A stretch of 64,000 nucleotides of DNA, taken from IMG/VR virus record IMGVR_UViG_3300028837_003833, positions 62,001 through 126,000 of that record; one strand, written 5' to 3'. Shown here one piece after another: positions 51,730-60,277 of the stretch. The notes beneath the pieces are model-generated. The model worked only from the letters and a program-made list of their open reading frames with translations. It was not told where the DNA came from and ran no database searches. The DNA is from a virus. Every line of letters starts with the position of its first letter. Within the stretch, counting starts at the first letter, position 1. The translations under genes and the position numbers were made by a program.

Positions 51730-52521
51730 ATGAGTTATGTGGATCGATTTAATAATATTGTAAACATCCTTAATTTAAAAGGTTTAGATAAAAGCGCATC
51801 AGAAATTACCTCTGTAAAAGAAGCTATGCTATCAGGGCTTCCTTTAGAAAAGGTACCTTACAGACATGCTCCTCTTCATGGTGAAAAAAATGTTACTGAT
51901 AAAAAAGTAACTGATCCTACTGTACCTTTTGCTAAAAAGGGAGATCCGGTTATTCAGCTTGATCCGGTTACAGGAAAAGAAACTTTGGTGTTTTGGGATG
52001 GTGGTAGGCAAGTATCTCAGGAAGAAATTGAAAAACAAATTGATCAGGGTATAATGACTGAAGAAAGATTAAAAGAATTTTATGAAAGAGGTACTCCACA
52101 GATCAAAACTTTTATAAAACCTCTTATTGTCCGGGCAAGAAATAAATCTAATATTATAAGAGAAAAGCTCTCTTATATCATAAATAGACTTGATAAATTA
52201 GGGTACTCAATTTTAGTTAACAAACTTAATACTGTTATTGAAAATTTTAACAAAGTAGCTGGAGATGTAAAGGAAGAGCATACTATTCCGAGTATAGAAG
52301 AGATTTATGAAGATAGCAGCTCTCCTAAAGATTTTGGTAAAGAAGTAAAAAAACTCATAAGTGTGCATGATAAGATTATTGATTTAGTGAAAAAATTTGA
52401 TAAACAAAAAGATAAAATAGATTCGAGTAATTTGTCAGAAGATGAAGCGGTAAAGAAAACTGTAAAAATTGTTCGTGATGTTGGTAAAGCTACAAATTCT
52501 GAATTAAAAAAAATATCTTAA
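51730..52521 (+). CDS. Helical hypothetical protein
   Basis: 263 residues from the ATG at 51730, chosen because AAAGGTGG lies 6 bases upstream; a GTG at 51721 is the longer alternative. After a short helix (FNNIVNILNLKGLDKSASEI) come a Pro-rich stretch, VIQLDPVTGKETLVFWDGGR and then long charged helices (REKLSYIINRLDKLGYSILV, EEIYEDSSSPKDFGKEVKKL). Function unknown; the helix motif and place suggest a virion component. Confidence 0.6.
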   Translation: MSYVDRFNNIVNILNLKGLDKSASEITSVKEAMLSGLPLEKVPYRHAPLHGEKNVTDKKVTDPTVPFAKKGDPVIQLDPVTGKETLVFWDGGRQVSQEEIEKQIDQGIMTEERLKEFYERGTPQIKTFIKPLIVRARNKSNIIREKLSYIINRLDKLGYSILVNKLNTVIENFNKVAGDVKEEHTIPSIEEIYEDSSSPKDFGKEVKKLISVHDKIIDLVKKFDKQKDKIDSSNLSEDEAVKKTVKIVRDVGKATNSELKKIS

Positions 52522-52533
52522 ATTGGAGGTCTT

Positions 52534-52791
52534 ATGAGTGGTTTGTTTAGGGGTCCTGATGGTAAGACTAGTATGATGCGCGTATCTACTTTTCTTGTTG
52601 TAGTACCTATAATATTAGTTTTCATAGCTCATAATGTAATTTCAATGATAGCTGGAGGAGCTTTTGTTTCTATAGGTGCTCCTGAAGCTATGCTTATTGC
52701 AGGGGTACTTGGTATGAAGTCTGTACAGAGTTTTTCAGAAAATAAAAAAACTGTTGGGAGTTTTCCTGATAGTAAAATGCCTGTTAAATAA
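52534..52791 (+). CDS. Small two-helix membrane protein, holin-like
   Basis: 85 residues. Two hydrophobic segments: VSTFLVVVPIILVFIAHNVI and GAPEAMLIAGVLGMKSVQ, joined by a short loop, with a charged ending FSENKKTVGSFPDSK. N-terminus SGLFRGPDGKTSMMR. The layout fits small phage membrane proteins of holin type, which form pores at lysis. GGAGG precedes the ATG. No lysozyme gene lies directly next to it, so the assignment is cautious. Confidence 0.6.
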   Translation: MSGLFRGPDGKTSMMRVSTFLVVVPIILVFIAHNVISMIAGGAFVSIGAPEAMLIAGVLGMKSVQSFSENKKTVGSFPDSKMPVK

Positions 52792-52802
52792 TGGAGAAAC
52801 GT

Positions 52803-53000
52803 ATGCCAGATCCTAATAAATTCTCGGATAAGCAAGATTTTATGGATGCATGTATGCACCAGGTAGTTAAAGTTGAGGGAAAATCTCAACCACAAGGCGT
52901 TGCCCAGTGTATAGGAATGTGGGAGAGTCGTAGTAAAAAGAAGAAAAAGTGTGCTTCAGATCTTATTAGGGAAACATCAGAAAAATTACTTGAAATATGA
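52803..53000 (+). CDS. Small protein with phage 'CM...AQC..MW' motif
   Basis: 65 residues from ATG 52803 (MPDPNKFSDKQDFMDACMHQ), which has GGAG 6 bases upstream; an earlier ATG at 52791 overlaps the previous stop. The segment DFMDACMHQVVKVEGK followed by PQGVAQCIGMWESRSKKKKK is a pattern seen in many phage genomes near head genes (two Cys around a basic spacer and Trp). A C-terminal helix ASDLIRETSEKLLEI resembles the helix module of other genes here. Function not known. Confidence 0.65.
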   Translation: MPDPNKFSDKQDFMDACMHQVVKVEGKSQPQGVAQCIGMWESRSKKKKKCASDLIRETSEKLLEI

Positions 53001-54295
53001 TTCGATCAATTACATCAGCATTATCTAAAAAGGAGATAATTGAAGCTCCTAAATCAGGGATACCTGTTGTTTTTCTTGGGGGGAGTTGTAAGGATAATGA
53101 TTGGCGTAAAGAGATTGAGGATGAGTTTGGAGAAGATTTATTTCTATTAGATCCTTTTGATAAAAAATATGATCCGGAGACAAATACACATAAAGAGTTA
53201 GCTGGTATAGTAAATTCAGATTATGTTATTTTTTATAGGGGTGGTGAACAATCTGCTCGGGAGAAAGAATTTCTTGATCTTATAGGTAGAAGAGATAATC
53301 TTATTAAGACTTTTAGTACCATTAAAGATCTAAAAAAGTTTTTAAATAAAATAAGGAAGATTAAATTGGAAGATATAGGATCAAAAATAAGAAAATGTGC
53401 GGAGGATCTTTTAAAAGAATCTGTACCTTATTTAGATACTCCTATGGTAAAAGGAGATTATTCTGGTATTGATCTTCGTTTTGAAAAGCTCGATATTGAT
53501 TCTATTTATAAAGTGGTACAAGATATTTTAAATGGTGAGACTATTAAGATACCTAAGTTCCGGAATAATACTACTATTTTACAGGAATTTAATATAAATG
53601 ATCTTGGTCAAGATAAAAAAATACTTGATTTTTTAAGACTCTACACTAAGGATAAAATAGAAAAACAATATAGAAATCGTGATCCTGAGTCTATTCTTTT
53701 TACTTATAACGATAGGACTAATACATATAAAGATATAAGAGTTAATAAGCCTGAGTTAGCGATGGCTCGTGTAGCTAAAAAGGGTGCTACTTATAGTAGG
53801 TCTTGTGTTATGATTAATCTTCCTGAGAACCTTTCTAAAGAGATAATGGAATGGGGAAGAAAAAATGTACAAGATGATAAGCTCTATACTGAAGAAGATT
53901 CTCAAGGTAGAGAAGATACTATACATGTTACATTGTTTTATGGAATAACAAGTAATGATCCGGATAAAACAGCTAAACTACTTTCAAAGGTCAAACCTTT
54001 TGAAATAAGATTAGGGCTCATAAATGCTTTTAAGAATGATAATAACTATGATGTTCTTAAAATAGAGGTAGAATCTTCTGAATTAGAGAAACTTCATTAT
54101 GAGATTTCTGATAAAATTGAAAATACTAATGATTTTGCTACTTATGAGCCTCATGTAACGATTCTTTATGCTAAAAAAGATTCTATAAATAATCTTATAG
54201 GTGATGAATCCTTTAAGGGAAAAATTTTTAAATCTGATGATATAGTGTTTTCTGGTAGTGACAAGAATGAAACCAAGTTAAATCTTGGTAAATAA
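52997..54295 (+). CDS. Deoxyribosyltransferase-like / 2H phosphoesterase fusion
   Basis: 432 residues. Residues about 22-100 (PVVFLGGSCKDNDWRKEIED, FLLDPFDKKYDP, NSDYVIFYRGGE) look like the nucleoside 2-deoxyribosyltransferase-like (NDT_2) fold. Residues about 255-430 are a 2H phosphoesterase: motif one H310-V-T312 (TIHVTLFYG) and motif two H386-V-T388 (EPHVTILYA). A helical middle includes IRKCAEDLLKES, the short helix motif. 2H enzymes cut 2'-5' or cyclic nucleotide bonds; anti-CBASS Acb1 is of this class. An anti-defence or nucleotide-processing role is inferred. Stop of the upstream gene overlaps the start (ATGA). Confidence 0.75.
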   Translation: MIRSITSALSKKEIIEAPKSGIPVVFLGGSCKDNDWRKEIEDEFGEDLFLLDPFDKKYDPETNTHKELAGIVNSDYVIFYRGGEQSAREKEFLDLIGRRDNLIKTFSTIKDLKKFLNKIRKIKLEDIGSKIRKCAEDLLKESVPYLDTPMVKGDYSGIDLRFEKLDIDSIYKVVQDILNGETIKIPKFRNNTTILQEFNINDLGQDKKILDFLRLYTKDKIEKQYRNRDPESILFTYNDRTNTYKDIRVNKPELAMARVAKKGATYSRSCVMINLPENLSKEIMEWGRKNVQDDKLYTEEDSQGREDTIHVTLFYGITSNDPDKTAKLLSKVKPFEIRLGLINAFKNDNNYDVLKIEVESSELEKLHYEISDKIENTNDFATYEPHVTILYAKKDSINNLIGDESFKGKIFKSDDIVFSGSDKNETKLNLGK

Positions 54296-54338
54296 TATAT
54301 AAATTATATCCTAATAACATTCATAAGGAGATGAAAAT

Positions 54339-55640
54339 ATGTTAGCGTTGAAAGAGTATAAGGCGATTCAAGATTTTTCTTTAAATCTTGGTGATGGGAA
54401 AAATGTTACTTATGTAAAACGTGGTGACTTTTTGAAGTTTGATGGTTTAAATGTAACTTTTCGTGGTGAGAGTGGAGCTGCACGTTCATTATCTAAAGTT
54501 ATAGGTGAGTGGATTATTCCTATAGGTAAAAAAGTTGCTGAGATTAAAGTACTGCCTTCAAAAAGACTTGCACGTCCTCCTCGGAATGCTACTGCAGGAA
54601 AAGTTATTGAGCACAGTGATTATACTTCTGATCCTGATGTTGGTATCATAAATCCCCCAAGCGATTCAGTAGAGACATTATTAAAGAGTTATGAACGGAC
54701 TCCTCCTACTAAACTTGTTAATGGTAAGAGAGAAGTTACCAGTAATCTAGATGATATCAAAAAAGAAGTTACTATTATCCACGAAGAAAACAATATCGTA
54801 AGAAAAGTCAGAGCTGTTGATGAAGGTACTACAAATAAAAATAGTGTAGAAATGGGTGACACTAAGAAAGTAAAAAGAACAGTGCTTTTTCCGGAAGGCG
54901 ATATAGCTAAAAAGACAAATTATTCAGGTAAAAAAGCAGAGACTACTGAAAGAAAAAAGTTAAAAATTGACTATGAAGCTTCAGGTGTTGAGGTTCGTAA
55001 AGTTTCTACTAATAAAACTCCTGTAGTAAAGACTGCTGCAAAGACTGAAGTATTTGAGAATGAAATTGATGTCGGTGAAGCATCTTATCCTGCTACTCAA
55101 ACGACTGATGTTGGATCAAGTACTCAGGCACAGATTGAAAGTAATAAAACTCCAGCTAAAAAATCTTCGACTAAAAAAGCTCCAACTAAAAAAGCTCCAA
55201 CTAAAAAAGCTCCAACTAAAAAAGTTGCAGCAAAGAAAGCTTCTGTAGCAAAGAAAGCTTCTGTAGCAAAAAGACCTTTATCTACAGCTCCTACAGTAAT
55301 TAAGGGTCCTGTGGTAGATTCTGATGGTCAAGAAGCTATAGTAATAAGTAAAGTGAAACGTGCTGATGCTTCTCGCGTAGAATCTACAGATGGTATTGTT
55401 TCTAAAGTGACCATAGGTGCTTCGGGAGATATGGATGTTGGTGAGGTTCAATTTTCATCTAACAGTGATTTTGAAGAACCAGGGGTAACTATCAGTAGTA
55501 GTGAACAAACTCCTCTCGATATGATCGATCCTAGTATTCTTAATGAAGATGTAGAAATAGTTGAGGATTCTTCGGTTGATACGGGTGTTATTGCAGTTGA
55601 TGATGATGTCGATCTTAATAATCTTTTATCGGATATATAA
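54339..55640 (+). CDS. Histone H1-like basic/acidic virion protein
   Basis: 433 residues. A folded N-terminal part (KAIQDFSLNLGDGKNVTYVK, RSLSKVIGEWIIPIGKK) is followed by disordered Lys/Thr/Glu-rich sequence and a run of Lys-Ala-Pro repeats (TKKAPTKKAPTKKAPTKK, then AKKASVAKKASVAKR, about residues 272-308), like histone H1 tails that wrap DNA. The last 90 residues are acidic (EDVEIVEDSSVDTGVIAVDD). A DNA-condensing protein packaged in the head, or a cleaved scaffold, is inferred. Good AAGGAG ribosome site. Confidence 0.65.
   Translation: MLALKEYKAIQDFSLNLGDGKNVTYVKRGDFLKFDGLNVTFRGESGAARSLSKVIGEWIIPIGKKVAEIKVLPSKRLARPPRNATAGKVIEHSDYTSDPDVGIINPPSDSVETLLKSYERTPPTKLVNGKREVTSNLDDIKKEVTIIHEENNIVRKVRAVDEGTTNKNSVEMGDTKKVKRTVLFPEGDIAKKTNYSGKKAETTERKKLKIDYEASGVEVRKVSTNKTPVVKTAAKTEVFENEIDVGEASYPATQTTDVGSSTQAQIESNKTPAKKSSTKKAPTKKAPTKKAPTKKVAAKKASVAKKASVAKRPLSTAPTVIKGPVVDSDGQEAIVISKVKRADASRVESTDGIVSKVTIGASGDMDVGEVQFSSNSDFEEPGVTISSSEQTPLDMIDPSILNEDVEIVEDSSVDTGVIAVDDDVDLNNLLSDI
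55153..55270 (+). repeat. 18-bp and related tandem repeats encoding Lys-Ala-Pro tail
   Basis: Near-identical copies of AAAAAAGCTCCAACT repeat three times, followed by two copies of GTAGCAAAGAAAGCTTCT, within the H1-like gene. Slippage-prone. Confidence 0.85.
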
Positions 55641-55643
55641 AGA

Positions 55644-57233
55644 ATGAATCAGATGGTCAGAAATGTTATAGCACGATATTATGCGGATCCTCAAGATGCT
55701 CTTCGTCCTATAGATAAAAAGACTTGGATGGAATATGTTGAGGAAAAAGTTAAAGGTATAGCTGCTGACCCTGATAATCCTGTTTATGATATGCTTAAAG
55801 GAAAGACGGAGTTAAATCCGTCTTTTCATACTACTAATCCATATAATAAAGATTGCCCTTCTAATAGTCCTAAGGATCAGGATGATTCTCCACCATTTGT
55901 AAGTGAACCTATTTATCCCTCGAATATAGTTACGATTAATAGACCCGATAATTATGGAGAGGGGCATAGTCTTCATGAGTGGTGGGATGTAAGGGAAGAG
56001 GATTGGACTGAAGATGAGCAGGAGCAACGTCCTGCTATGAGTCTTACTAATAAGTATTCTGCACAAACAGTTCCTATAGATTTGCTTTCACGAATTGTTA
56101 TTTCTAGTGATGATTTTTTTGATTTTATGATGAGAACTAAAGTAGCAGCTACTTTAGATGAAATCATTGCAAAAGATTTTCATTATAAAAATGATTTAAA
56201 AATGCAACGTGCTGATAGATGTCAAGTTATATGGGCTAATAAGAATAATCCCAATCAGTATGAAAGAGGATTATTTACTTTCAGGGTATCATCTCCAGGA
56301 TCGAAAGAGGGTCCTCATAATGTTTATATGCAATTTTTAAGAGATGATAATAAACCTGCGCCTAAGTATGTAGATTATCCGGTACATATAGGCTGTACTT
56401 GTAAATCTTTCCTTTTTAGTGGTGCTCAGTATTATGCTGTTCAGGATGGTTATATGTATATGCCAGCTTTTAAACCTGATTTAATAGGCCCACGTTCTCA
56501 GAATCAGTATACTATTTCAGTGAGTCCAAGATATCCTAAAGGCAAAAAAAATCCTGGAAGAGGATTAAATTCCAGGGTATGCAAGCATATACTTGCAGTT
56601 TTTGATGAGATAAAAAATACTCCTATAGAAGTACATTATAAAAAATATCCGGTTACTTCTCCTCCATCTAAGATTATGAATAAGGATGTATGGAAAGATC
56701 TTATGAAATTTCCTTTTACTGAAGATGAGGTTAAGAAGAGACTGACTAGTAGCTATCCAAAAGTACCTGCTTATTTTAATCGTGAAAGTGTTACTCCCGC
56801 AGTCATTGATTGGTTTAATAATACTTGGTTCCCGAGAACTGATGAACAAAAGTTAAAGTCTTTAAAAGAATTTGCTATGTATCCTGAAAGAGTGTTCTTC
56901 ATTCTCATTGAAGAAGCATATTTAAAGCGTAAACAAGGAGAACATATTTCTAAGAGACTTATAGATGAGGGTTATGATATGATGGCAGATATTGTTCAAC
57001 CGGATAATGACTCTAAACCCCAATCAATTCCTGAAAATGAGGATGAATCAACAGGTACAGGTAAGATTGATATACCAGGTACAAAACCTCCTGAAGATGT
57101 CGAAGAGGAAGAAACTAAGAAACCTATTACACTTAATTATCAGACTCCAGCTAAGAAAGTAAAGAGTCCAAGTAAAATGAAACGACCAGATAAGATTAAG
57201 ACACCATTGACGGTTCAACCAGCAATAAAATAA
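55644..57233 (+). CDS. SWIM zinc-finger protein, virion-associated candidate
   Basis: 529 residues. A segment GCTCKSF (C251, C253) and later SRVCKHILAV (C313, H315) form a CxC...CxH SWIM-type zinc finger. The N-terminal part has WMEYVEEKVKGIA and RPDNYGEGHSLHEWWDVREE; the C-terminus has an acidic then a Lys/Pro-rich tail (KKVKSPSKMKRPDKIKT). Large phages often have such a gene near capsid and portal genes. DNA or RNA binding at the head is inferred. Close spacing (3 bases) to the H1-like gene suggests they function together. Confidence 0.65.
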   Translation: MNQMVRNVIARYYADPQDALRPIDKKTWMEYVEEKVKGIAADPDNPVYDMLKGKTELNPSFHTTNPYNKDCPSNSPKDQDDSPPFVSEPIYPSNIVTINRPDNYGEGHSLHEWWDVREEDWTEDEQEQRPAMSLTNKYSAQTVPIDLLSRIVISSDDFFDFMMRTKVAATLDEIIAKDFHYKNDLKMQRADRCQVIWANKNNPNQYERGLFTFRVSSPGSKEGPHNVYMQFLRDDNKPAPKYVDYPVHIGCTCKSFLFSGAQYYAVQDGYMYMPAFKPDLIGPRSQNQYTISVSPRYPKGKKNPGRGLNSRVCKHILAVFDEIKNTPIEVHYKKYPVTSPPSKIMNKDVWKDLMKFPFTEDEVKKRLTSSYPKVPAYFNRESVTPAVIDWFNNTWFPRTDEQKLKSLKEFAMYPERVFFILIEEAYLKRKQGEHISKRLIDEGYDMMADIVQPDNDSKPQSIPENEDESTGTGKIDIPGTKPPEDVEEEETKKPITLNYQTPAKKVKSPSKMKRPDKIKTPLTVQPAIK

Positions 57234-57258
57234 AAATATTATATAATATGGATTTTCT

Positions 57259-57558
57259 ATGTATGAGTTACCTACATATGTTATGGAATTCGATAAGAAT
57301 TTATTCAAAAAAGCAGTAGAGTGTGCTTTTTATTATATAGAACTTCAAGATGACATCGTAGGAGTCATCTTTGCCAATCCAGCTACGATTAAAAGAATTG
57401 TGCTAGAATTTCCGGATGAAGTTACCTTTGATTATGTATATCAAGGTATCGGACGTTTTCGCACAGCTTATTTAAAATATCTTCCTTCGGTAAAAGAAAA
57501 TGGAATCTTATTTTTAAATCAGCATGAAACTCTTAAATTGAAATTATTATTAATATAA
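57259..57558 (+). CDS. Hypothetical protein in plus-strand operon
   Basis: 99 residues, starting MYELPTYVMEFDKNLFKKAV. Mixed helix and strand (VGVIFANPATIKRIVLEFPD). No motif recognised. It sits between the SWIM protein and the second zinc-ribbon gene with a 25-base AT-rich gap before it; 'TATAAT' is visible in that gap but is too close to the start to be trusted. Confidence 0.5.
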   Translation: MYELPTYVMEFDKNLFKKAVECAFYYIELQDDIVGVIFANPATIKRIVLEFPDEVTFDYVYQGIGRFRTAYLKYLPSVKENGILFLNQHETLKLKLLLI

Positions 57559-57579
57559 AAATTATATAGGAGATGACTT

Positions 57580-58017
57580 ATGCCCACTTATGATTATCAA
57601 TGTAGGGAGTGTGGTTTTATAAAAGAAGTAGCACACTCTATTAAAGAAGAACCAATTATCTTATGTCAAAGATGTGAAAAAGGGATAAAGATGGAACGTC
57701 TTATATCTCGCAATACTTCTGGATTTATCTTTAAACAATGGACTGAAGCTCAAACACATAAGATAAGCCGTGATAAAATGAAACAAAATTCTAATCTTGA
57801 AATGCGACAAATTGAGCGGTATGGTTCGGGTCCTAGTCTTAAACCTAACGTTGCTGGGATGGAAGTTGATTCCTGGAGTGATGCTAAAAAACTCGCTAAA
57901 GAAGCTGGAATGAATACTGCATCTTATAATACGAAGATAGCCAATGAAAAAAATACTTCTAAATCTTCAAATGTTAATGATCATAAATGGAAAGCTGCTA
58001 AAGAAGCTGCAGGTTAA
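57580..58017 (+). CDS. FmdB-type zinc-ribbon protein, second copy
   Basis: 145 residues. MPTYDYQCRECGFIKEVAHS followed by CQRCEKGIKMERLISR gives the four-Cys ribbon of FmdB-like proteins, as in the protein at 25290-25769. The remaining part is helical (NLEMRQIERYGSG) with VDSWSDAKKLAKEAGMNT, a short helical unit resembling those in small phage head proteins. Last gene of the plus-strand virion-type operon. Ribosome site AGGAG. Confidence 0.75.
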   Translation: MPTYDYQCRECGFIKEVAHSIKEEPIILCQRCEKGIKMERLISRNTSGFIFKQWTEAQTHKISRDKMKQNSNLEMRQIERYGSGPSLKPNVAGMEVDSWSDAKKLAKEAGMNTASYNTKIANEKNTSKSSNVNDHKWKAAKEAAG

Positions 58018-58070
58018 AAACTTTATTTTTATTATAAATTTTAAGAATAAATAATAATACTAGTATCTTA

Positions 58071-58099
58071 TTGTAGATCCCGTTTTATTCGAGTATAAT
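58071..58099 (+). promoter_or_regulatory. Sigma70-type promoter for moron-like cassette
   Basis: TTGTAG, 17-base spacer, TATAAT: a near-consensus host promoter, unlike the phage-type motif found elsewhere. It lies 18 bases before the ATG at 58117, with AGGGAG between. Confidence 0.7.
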
Positions 58100-58116
58100 A
58101 ATAGTAGGGAGATACT

Positions 58117-58605
58117 ATGAATATAAAAATTTTTATCATGATACTTAGTTCAGCAATCATCTGCTTAGGCAATAATATCTTTGATATGTATGACAGTTAT
58201 GAGTTAGTCGATTCAGTGACCAAAATGAATAAAGCCTTTACCGGTCCAATATTTTTTAAAGGTGGGGCTAATATGGAACTTGGCGTATATATTAAAGAAT
58301 GTGAACCTACTAATATAGGAAGAATTGAAACTAATCAAATAGTACTTAACGGAGACTCAATAGAAGCAGATGAAGTTTTTTCTTTTAAAAAAATCGATTT
58401 TTACAAAGTAACTAAAGATTCAATGACTTTTCATATCATGTATATGAAACAACCCGGAACCCCTTTTGAAACTATTTTAGAACTCAGAGAAGGTACCTTC
58501 TTTGATAGAAGCTTATATTTCTTTAAAAATAAAAAAGAATACAAGCTCATCTTATATGTGTATCCGGAAAATGTAAAAATTCGAAAGAATACCACGGACA
58601 TTTAA
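58117..58605 (+). CDS. Secreted or periplasmic protein, moron-like
   Basis: 162 residues with an N-terminal hydrophobic signal NIKIFIMILSSAIICLGNNI and a beta-rich mature part (VLNGDSIEADEVFSFKK, KQPGTPFETILELREG). The first of three small genes on a sigma70-type promoter, suggesting expression from the host polymerase and possibly during lysogeny or early infection. No family recognised. A role in altering the host envelope is inferred from the signal and the lipoprotein next to it. Confidence 0.65.
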   Translation: MNIKIFIMILSSAIICLGNNIFDMYDSYELVDSVTKMNKAFTGPIFFKGGANMELGVYIKECEPTNIGRIETNQIVLNGDSIEADEVFSFKKIDFYKVTKDSMTFHIMYMKQPGTPFETILELREGTFFDRSLYFFKNKKEYKLILYVYPENVKIRKNTTDI

Positions 58606-58629
58606 CCTATAACCCTTGAGAAGGTCACC

Positions 58630-58887
58630 ATGAAAAATATCCTTGTCGCTCTATTATCTCTTATCGTAATAGCTTCCTGTACACCTGACATGGAAAACCA
58701 GGTAATTGTTTCTAAGTCTTCCCGTAATCACAAAGCCTATAAGGACAAATTAAAATGTTGGTATAATTTGAAAGGCGTGAGTATTGGATTTTATGCGCCA
58801 TGTGACTGCTATGAAGTCGGGGACAGCACGAACAAGTATATGCGGTATTATCAAGAGCACAATAAAAAGAACATCTCAGAAATTTAA
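58630..58887 (+). CDS. Small lipoprotein
   Basis: 85 residues. A signal and lipobox MKNILVALLSLIVIASC place the acylated Cys at residue 17. The mature part has three more Cys (CWYN, CDCYE) and is charged. Such small lipoproteins from phages are often superinfection-exclusion or envelope proteins. AAGG ribosome site. It follows the signal-bearing gene by 25 bases. Confidence 0.7.
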   Translation: MKNILVALLSLIVIASCTPDMENQVIVSKSSRNHKAYKDKLKCWYNLKGVSIGFYAPCDCYEVGDSTNKYMRYYQEHNKKNISEI

Positions 58888-58903
58888 AATAAGGAGAGTC
58901 TGT

Positions 58904-59125
58904 ATGTTAGGAAAAGATCTCATCAAAATGATACAAGAACGAGGATTTGAAGAATATGATTTCTGTATCACCGACCGTCAAATGGGCATCCTTAAGAGAA
59001 GTGCAACAAATGTCTGCACATGGGACAATGCTAAAGATAATGGTGAGTTCATGGGACACCATAGTTATGAGACTGGATCGAACGGTTTCGGAAACAACGC
59101 AAAGGTAGCTATACTATCTAATTAG
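58904..59125 (+). CDS. Small hypothetical protein of moron-like cassette
   Basis: 73 residues from the ATG at 58904, chosen because AAGGAGAG lies just before it; a longer reading from 58784 overlaps the lipoprotein and looks spurious. Sequence GKDLIKMIQERGFEEYDFCI, GEFMGHHSYETGSNGFG. No family recognised. Just downstream, an AATAA..TTATT type inverted element near 59127-59176 may terminate both converging transcripts. Confidence 0.6.
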   Translation: MLGKDLIKMIQERGFEEYDFCITDRQMGILKRSATNVCTWDNAKDNGEFMGHHSYETGSNGFGNNAKVAILSN

Positions 59126-59185
59126 AAGAATAACTGAGATAATTACCTGAAGCTCTTATTGAATATCTTATTATTCTGATCAAGC

Positions 59186-60277
59186 TTAAACTTTATCCCA
59201 AAGATCTTTTAATATAGACTTATCTTTCTTATTAGGACTAAAACTTACCTCTAAATTATTCTCATAATCATTTAAAAGTAGCTGTCGTACCTGCCTTCTA
59301 CAAGCACTCTCATCTTGGGGCTGTGTCTTGAATCTATCTATAAACTTATCCCTCTTATCCATAGGAGAAGTACTTAATAGATACTCCCTAAATTCATACC
59401 AAGTCTTAAATTTTTCAGGTAATTTACTAGTACTAAAAACACTATCCTCACCCGCGTATATAGACGCGACATGAATACCAGATATTCTTTTTACCAGCTT
59501 ACTAAATGTATCAGGCTCATATACTTGAAGATCACCTAAAATCTTGAAACTCTTCTCGTGTATAAGATTACTCACCCGCATAGTCTTATAAAAATTTTTA
59601 TTTGATCGATACATCTTATCATACACGGCATTATAGGGAAGATCATTATCCGCTATGTATTTCCAAACGTCTCCTACTCCCCAATCATAAAGAGGATAAA
59701 ATCTATAAGTATTTCTACCTGTAGTTTTGGTACTCCAATTAATATCCTTCCACCCTGGATTCTTGATAACTGACCTAAGCCTGTTTAAACTCTCCTCCGC
59801 CCGTAACCCTATAAAAAATGCTGTGTCAGGATTACTCTTCTCCATCCATTTAAAAAAACCATAAAACCTACTTGGATAACTAATGTCAATTGAATGTATA
59901 GCCAAAGGATCCTTATCCCTTACCCAAATCTCCCCCTCATCCCAAGCATAAAACATACACTCTCTATAAGATGTAGTGTTAGTCATATACAATGGAACCT
60001 GATACCACAAAGGATCTACAAGATCATGACTCATCATTCTTCTTATAAGATCTACACTACTTTGATATTCAGCCTCTTGATCAAGAAAAAATACTTTTAC
60101 TCTCCTATTTCTTCTTTCCGCTTCCCTTACAACAAGCCAATACAATGTTGTACTATCTTTACCACTACTAATAGAAACTATGATATCTTTAAAACTATCA
60201 AATACTATCGAAACCCTCTCCTGAGCTTTATGGAATACATTTTCTTCAAGGTATACCCGTTTAAGTTCTGGTAGCAT
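59186..60277 (-). CDS. PAPS-reductase-like protein (IbrA/DUF3440-like)
   Basis: 363 residues. PP-loop S38-G-K-D-S42 (ISSGKDSTTLYWLVV), then FFLDQEAEYQSSVDLI and DTAFFIGLRAEESLNRLR, with PLYDWGVGDVWKYIADNDLP: the layout of the adenine-nucleotide alpha-hydrolase/PAPS-reductase family. The C-terminal part (DKRDKFIDRFKTQPQ) may correspond to DUF3440. Its neighbours are a protein of unknown type and a ParB-domain protein, the pairing seen as IbrA-IbrB in E. coli and in some phages. Reaction (sulfur or nucleotide transfer) is not certain. Overlaps the upstream gene by 17 bases. Confidence 0.75.
   Translation of the reverse strand: MLPELKRVYLEENVFHKAQERVSIVFDSFKDIIVSISSGKDSTTLYWLVVREAERRNRRVKVFFLDQEAEYQSSVDLIRRMMSHDLVDPLWYQVPLYMTNTTSYRECMFYAWDEGEIWVRDKDPLAIHSIDISYPSRFYGFFKWMEKSNPDTAFFIGLRAEESLNRLRSVIKNPGWKDINWSTKTTGRNTYRFYPLYDWGVGDVWKYIADNDLPYNAVYDKMYRSNKNFYKTMRVSNLIHEKSFKILGDLQVYEPDTFSKLVKRISGIHVASIYAGEDSVFSTSKLPEKFKTWYEFREYLLSTSPMDKRDKFIDRFKTQPQDESACRRQVRQLLLNDYENNLEVSFSPNKKDKSILKDLWDKV

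Noticed and set aside
52534-52791. Complete lysis cassette around the holin-like gene
   Set aside because: No endolysin or spanin gene is next to it; the only peptidoglycan-type domain seen is the tail M23 protein.
59186-60277. Naming the PAPS-reductase-like protein DndC and calling a Dnd phosphorothioation system
   Set aside because: No DndB, DndD or DndE homologue is visible in the window, and the pairing with a ParB domain fits IbrA-IbrB better.
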